From contig OW121742.1 of assembly GCA_933228675.1 (NCBI GenBank), positions 111,535,242 to 111,599,241 of the forward strand: a DNA stretch of 64,000 nt, written 5' to 3'. Origin of the DNA: Stomorhina lunata (Eukaryota; Arthropoda; Insecta; Diptera; Rhiniidae). Below the pieces are notes generated by a model. That model made no database searches, was not told where the DNA came from, and saw nothing but the letters and a program-made list of their open reading frames with translations. A program made the position numbers and the translations under genes. Below, piece after piece: positions 59,415 to 64,000 of the stretch. Every line of letters starts with the position of its first letter. Position 1 is the stretch's first letter.

Positions 59415-60660
59415 TGTTTACTATAGAAATGTCTTCCTATCGTCATTTTTTCCATAGAAATGTCTTCCTATCGTCATTTTTTCCATAGAAATGTCTTCCT
59501 ATCGTCAACTTTTCTATAGAAATGTCTTCCTATCGTCAACTTTTCTATAGAAATGTCTTCCTATCGTCAACTTTTCTATAGAAATGTCTTCCTATCGTAA
59601 ATTTTTCTTTAGAAATGTCTTCCTATCGTCAACTTTTCTATAGAAATGTCTTCCTATCGTCAACTTTTCTATAGAAATGTCTTCCTATCGTCAACTTTTC
59701 TATAGAAATGTCTCCCTATCGTCAACTTTTCTATAGAAATGTCTTCCTATCGTCAACTTTTCTATAGAAATGTCCTCCTATCGTCAACTTTTCTATAGAA
59801 ATGTCTTCCTATCGTCAACTTTTCTATAGAAATGTCTTCCTATCGTCAACTTTTCTATAGAAATATCTTCCTATCGTCAACTTTTCTATAGAAATGTCTT
59901 CCTATCGTCAACTTTTCTATAGAAATGTCTTCCTATCGTCAACTTTTCTATAGAAATGTCTTCCTATCGTCAACTTTTGTATAGAAATGTCTTCCTATCG
60001 TCAACTTTTCTATAGAAATGTCTTCCTATCGTCAACTTTTCTACAGAAATGTCTTCCTATCGTCAACTTTTCTATAGAAATGTCTTCCTATCGTCAACTT
60101 TTCTATAGAAATGTCTTCCTATCGTCATCTTTTCTATAGAAATGTCTTCCTATCGTCAACTTTTCTATAGAAATGTCTTCCCATCGTCAACTTTTCTATA
60201 GAAATGTCTTTCTATCGCCTCTTCTCCTATAGAAATGTCTTCCTATCTTCAACTTTTCTATAAAAATGACTTCCTTTCGTCAACTTTTCTATAGAAATGT
60301 CTTCCTATCGTCAACTTTTCTATAGAAATGTCTTCCTATCGTGAACTTTTCTATAGAAATGTCTTCTTATCGTCAACTTTTCTATAGAAATGTCTTCCTA
60401 TCGTCAACTTTTCTATAGAAATGTTTTCCTATCGTCAACTTTTCTATAGAAATGTCTTCCTATCGTCAACTTTTCTATAGAAATGTCTTTCTATCGCCTC
60501 TTCTCCTATAGAAATGTCTTCCTATCTTCAACTTTTCTATAAAAATGACTTCCTTTCGTCAACTTTTCTATAGAAATGTCTTCCTATCGTCAACTTTTCT
60601 ATAGAAATGTCTTCCTATCGTCAACTTTTCTATAGAAATGTCTTCGCATCGTCAACTGTT
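59415..60660 (+). repeat. 31-bp minisatellite with a 279-bp higher-order period
   Basis: About 40 copies of CTATAGAAATGTCTTCC + TATCGTCAACTTTT. A variant block with TCTATCGCCTCTTCTCC followed by ACTTCCTTTCG occurs at 60211 and again at 60490, exactly 279 bp (nine units) apart. A recent multi-unit duplication is therefore visible. Confidence 0.93.
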
Positions 60661-60664
60661 CTAT

Positions 60665-61670
60665 GAATAAATTTTGTAGGAAAAACCGAGTTTTATATCT
60701 GGCCAACATTTGTCCATTTCTACCAGTAACAGTCTGTTATTATACAGTGTTCCCTTTTAGCGTTTTCTTTAGATCTTTAATTTCTCAAACTATTAAAATT
60801 GACATTCAAATCTATTTTTAAACTTATTTTTGTATTAAATAAATGAGCAACTTTTATAGTTTATTTTCTATTTTATTATTTTAATTTAAGTCATTAAAAT
60901 TTGTAACATTTCGTTTTGTCCTTTAGCATTTCCATCCGAATGTTAACCATGGCCTTTTTCTTTTGTCTTTATTGTTTAGTTTTGTTCAAAATTATATACA
61001 AAATTTGTGTTTTCTTTTATAACCTCGAAATGTTAGTAAAGCGCCAAATATATAAATAAAAAGACGTCACTTTATAAATTATTTAAGAGCAAAAAGGGCT
61101 GGCGTTATTTTATGACAAAATTGAGGGTTTGAGGGGTTTTATTCTTTTCGTGTTATAAAAGTAATTCATTACTTATTCTTTCTTTTTTCTTGGTTGATTT
61201 TTGAAATACATATTCAAATTTCTTGTATTTGAGTTCTAGAGGGTTTGGGAGGTTCGGTTTTTTGGTTAACGTCTTATGATTTGTCTTGACTTTTGACTTA
61301 TATGAGTTTGCGTAAAGGTCAACAAACATTTGCAAAATTAAAAATATAATAGGAAAAGTATAAAAATAATTAATAGTTGTAATATGTATTAGGTTTTTAT
61401 GTTCAAGACTGGGAAATGTTGATTAAGAAAAAACACACCTATTTTTTTAGTTACATATTACAAATGAATGATTTTTATAATTAAAACTAAACAAATTTTT
61501 AATAACACACGAAAGATATCGTACGTGTTTGTTAATTCTGTTAAACTGACATCCTGTAATTAACATAGAAGCGTTTTCCCTAAAAGAGAGGCAAAATAGA
61601 ATGTTTGAATTCCAAAATGTTAATAACATATGTTAATAACAATAGTCGTTACACTAACATGAACGATGTT
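60665..61670. other. AT-rich spacer between inverted arrays, no gene seen
   Basis: The frames at 61153-61335 and 61447-61629 (minus) are short, have no recognisable product and no splice support. Confidence 0.4.
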
Positions 61671-61719
61671 TTACAGTGAGAAAATTTTTCTATAAAAAAA
61701 ATTTTCTGAAGTAAAAAAG

Positions 61720-62005
61720 TTTTTGACGATAGGAAGCCAGTTCTATAGAAAAATTTACGGTAGGAAGATATTTCTATAGAAAAGTTAACGATGGGAAAAC
61801 ATTTCTATAGAAAAGTTGACGATAGAAAGACATTTCTATAAAAAAGTTGACGATAGGAAGACATTTTGGTAGAAAAGTTGACGATATGATGACATTTCTA
61901 TAGAAAAGTTGACGATAGGAAGACATTGCTTTAGAAAAGTTGAAGATAGGAAGACATTTCTATAGAAAAGTTGACGAGAGGAAGACATTTCTTTAGAAAA
62001 GTTGA
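61720..62005 (-). repeat. 31-bp minisatellite, inverse copy of the 59.4-kb array
   Basis: About nine copies of GACGATAGGAAGACATTTCT + ATAGAAAAGTT, the reverse complement of the 59415-60660 unit, 1 kb away. Copies are more diverged than those of the larger array. Confidence 0.9.
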
Positions 62006-62039
62006 AAGTTTAGAAAATTTTTCTTTAGAAGATCTTTTC

Positions 62040-63655
62040 ACATAAAAATTTTTCAAGAAAAATTTTTATGTCAAAAAATTTTCCATAGAAAAATGTTTGT
62101 GTGCAAAAATTTTCTATAGAAAATTTTTTGTCACAAAAATTTTTCTTTGGAAAATTTTGTGTCACAAAAATTTTTCTTTAGAAAATTTTTTGTCACAAAA
62201 ATTTTTCTTTAGAAAACTTTTTGTCACAAAAATTTTTCTTCAGAAAATTTTTTGTCACAAAAGTTTTTCTTTAGAAAATTTTTTGTCACAAAAGTTTTTC
62301 TTTAGAAAATTTTTTGTCACAAAAGTTTTTCTTTAGAAAATTTTTTGTCACAAAAATTTTTCTTTAGAAATTTTTTTGTCACAAAAATTTTTCTTTAGAT
62401 TATTTTTGTCACAAAAATTTTTCTTTAGAAAATTTTTTGTCATAAAAATTTTTCTTTAGAAAATTTTTTGTCATTTTGGTCACAAAAATTTTTCTTTAGA
62501 AAATTTTTTGTCACAAAAATTTTTCTTTAGAAAATTGTTTGTCACAAAAATTTTTCCTTAGAAAATTTTTGTCACACAAATTTTTATATAGCAAATTTTT
62601 TGTCACAAAAATTTTTATATAGAAATTTCTTTAAGGCAACATTTTTTTTTAGAAATTTTTGTCACAAAAATGTTTCTTTAGAAAATTTTTTGTCACAAAA
62701 ATGTTTCTTTAGACAATTTTTTGTCTTTAGATTATTTTTGTCACAAAAATTTTTCTTTAGAAAATTTTTTGTCATAAAAATTTTTCTTTAGAAAATTTTT
62801 TGTCATTTTGGTCACAAAAATTTTTCTCTAGAAAATTTTTTGTCACAAAAATTTTTCTTTAGAAAATTGTTTGTCACAAAAATTTTTCTTTAGAAAATTT
62901 TTGTCACACAAATTTTTATATAGCAAATTTTTTGTCACAAAAATTTTTATATAGAAATTTCTTTAAGGCAACATTTTTTTTTAGAAATTTTTGTCACAAA
63001 AATGTTTCTTTAGAAAATTTTTTGTTACAAAAATGTTTCTTTAGACAATTTTTTGTCACAAAAATTTTTCTTTAGAAAATTTTTTGTCACAAAAATTTTT
63101 CTTTAGAAAATTTTTTGTCACAAAAATTTTTCTTTAGAAAATTTTTTGTCACAAAAATTTTTCTTTAGAAAATTTTTTGTCACAAAAATTTTTCTTTAGA
63201 AAAGTTTTTGTCACAAAAATTTTTCTTTAGAAAAGTTTTTGTCACAAAAATTTTTCTTTAGAAAAGTTTTTGTCACAAAAATTTTTCTTTAGAAAAGTTT
63301 TTGTCACAAAAATTTTTCTTTAGAAAAGTTTTTGTCACAAAAATTTTTCTTTAGAAAAGTTTTTGTCACAAAAATTTTTCTTTAGAAAATTTTTTGTCAC
63401 AAAAATTTTTCTTTAGAAAATTTTTAGTCACAAAAATTTTTCTTTAGAAAATTTTTTGTCACAAAAATTTTTCTTTAGAAAATTTTTTGTCACAAAAATT
63501 TTTCTTTAGAAAATTTTTTGTCACAAAAATTTTTCTTTAGAAAATTTTTTGTCACAAAAATTTTTCTTTAGAAAATTTTTTGTCACAAAAATTTTTCTTT
63601 AGAAAATTTTTTGTCACAAAAATTTTTCTTTAGAAAATTTTTTGACACAAAAAAT
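62040..63655 (+). repeat. 30-bp minisatellite (TTTGTCACAAAAATTTTTCT + TTAGAAAATT)
   Basis: About 50 copies. A segment with the rare variants AGATTATTTTTG, GTCATTTTGGTCAC and TTAAGGCAAC at 62397-62728 is repeated at 62729-63060, a 332-bp shift. The frames 62097-62336 and 62600-62791 reflect the 30-bp period. The distal part (63060-63655) is the most homogeneous. Confidence 0.93.
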
Positions 63656-64000
63656 TTTTTTGCAATTGTAAACTTTGGTTTTGGATGGATGCCAGATTAT
63701 CGCTAAAAAATTTTTGTTTTTTTCTTGTTGCTAAAATTATAATAATATTTTATTTTTTCCCACAATATAAAAGTATTCCCAAGGTTATTTGCATTGTGTG
63801 ACGGTTGTCTGAAAACTTTAGGATATTCTTAAATGTTTTTTTTTTATGATTTATTTTCATTTGATATCATTGTATTTTATATTTATAAAACTCGCCCTTT
63901 TCCATTGACCTAGAAAGTTTATAAATATTTTATTTTACTTGAATCATGTGCTCCATATTTATCTCACGATTTAATACCTTTCCTTTCGGTTAAGCTCTAA
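63656..64000. other. AT-rich DNA, no gene seen
   Basis: Non-coding sequence to the window end, with no exon of the upstream phosphatase-like gene recognised. Confidence 0.4.

Noticed and set aside
59415..63655. Regular 30-31-bp repeats as a CRISPR-like array
   Set aside because: Direct head-to-tail units with no unique spacers in eukaryotic DNA; simple minisatellites.

Overview
The window is nuclear DNA of a higher fly. The base composition is very AT-rich, and the genes have introns of 60-170 bp with normal GT-AG borders. Mind bomb 1 protein sequence, a fly-like set of non-LTR retrotransposons and a mass of short-period minisatellites all fit a calyptrate such as a blowfly or house fly; the species is inferred, not proven.

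Genes are packed into the first 10.5 kb, all on the + strand. They are the 3' end of mib1 (E3 ubiquitin ligase, 2-2114), a three-exon gene for a 1666-residue charged coiled-coil protein I cannot name (3693-8827), and mRpS31 (mitoribosome small subunit, 9283-10524). A fourth gene probably starts after these. A 24-residue coding exon at 18133-18205 matches the amino terminus of the CTD small phosphatase (CTDSP/SCP) family. A second exon at 21699-21841 has the matching phase. I see no phosphatase-domain exon in the remaining 42 kb, so most of the window is probably the first large intron(s) of this gene. A perfect AG|GT junction behind a pyrimidine tract at 59044/59045 looks like a recursive splice site of the kind flies use in such introns.

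From 10.6 to 38 kb the DNA is mostly transposon debris. There are minus-strand RTE-like, Jockey-like and RNase H-bearing non-LTR remnants (11-17 kb), two Tc1/mariner-type transposase relics (20.5 and 25.3-26.3 kb, the second inside probable terminal inverted repeats), a 111-bp MITE (28.9 kb) and a plus-strand RNase H-bearing non-LTR relic with a multiply duplicated 3' end (35.4-37.4 kb).

From 38 to 64 kb tandem repeats dominate. Three large arrays share an 11-bp unit made of a 5-mer plus a 6-mer (43.15-44.38, 48.19-48.53 and 49.55-53.49 kb), with degenerate borders and alternating orientation. A second superfamily of 30-33-bp minisatellites shares a core around TTTTTCTATAGAAAA (2.7, 29.3-31.2, 54.8, 56.3, 59.2-60.7 and 61.7-63.7 kb). 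It shows higher-order periods of 279 and 332 bp. The long open frames inside these arrays are consequences of the repeat arithmetic, not genes.
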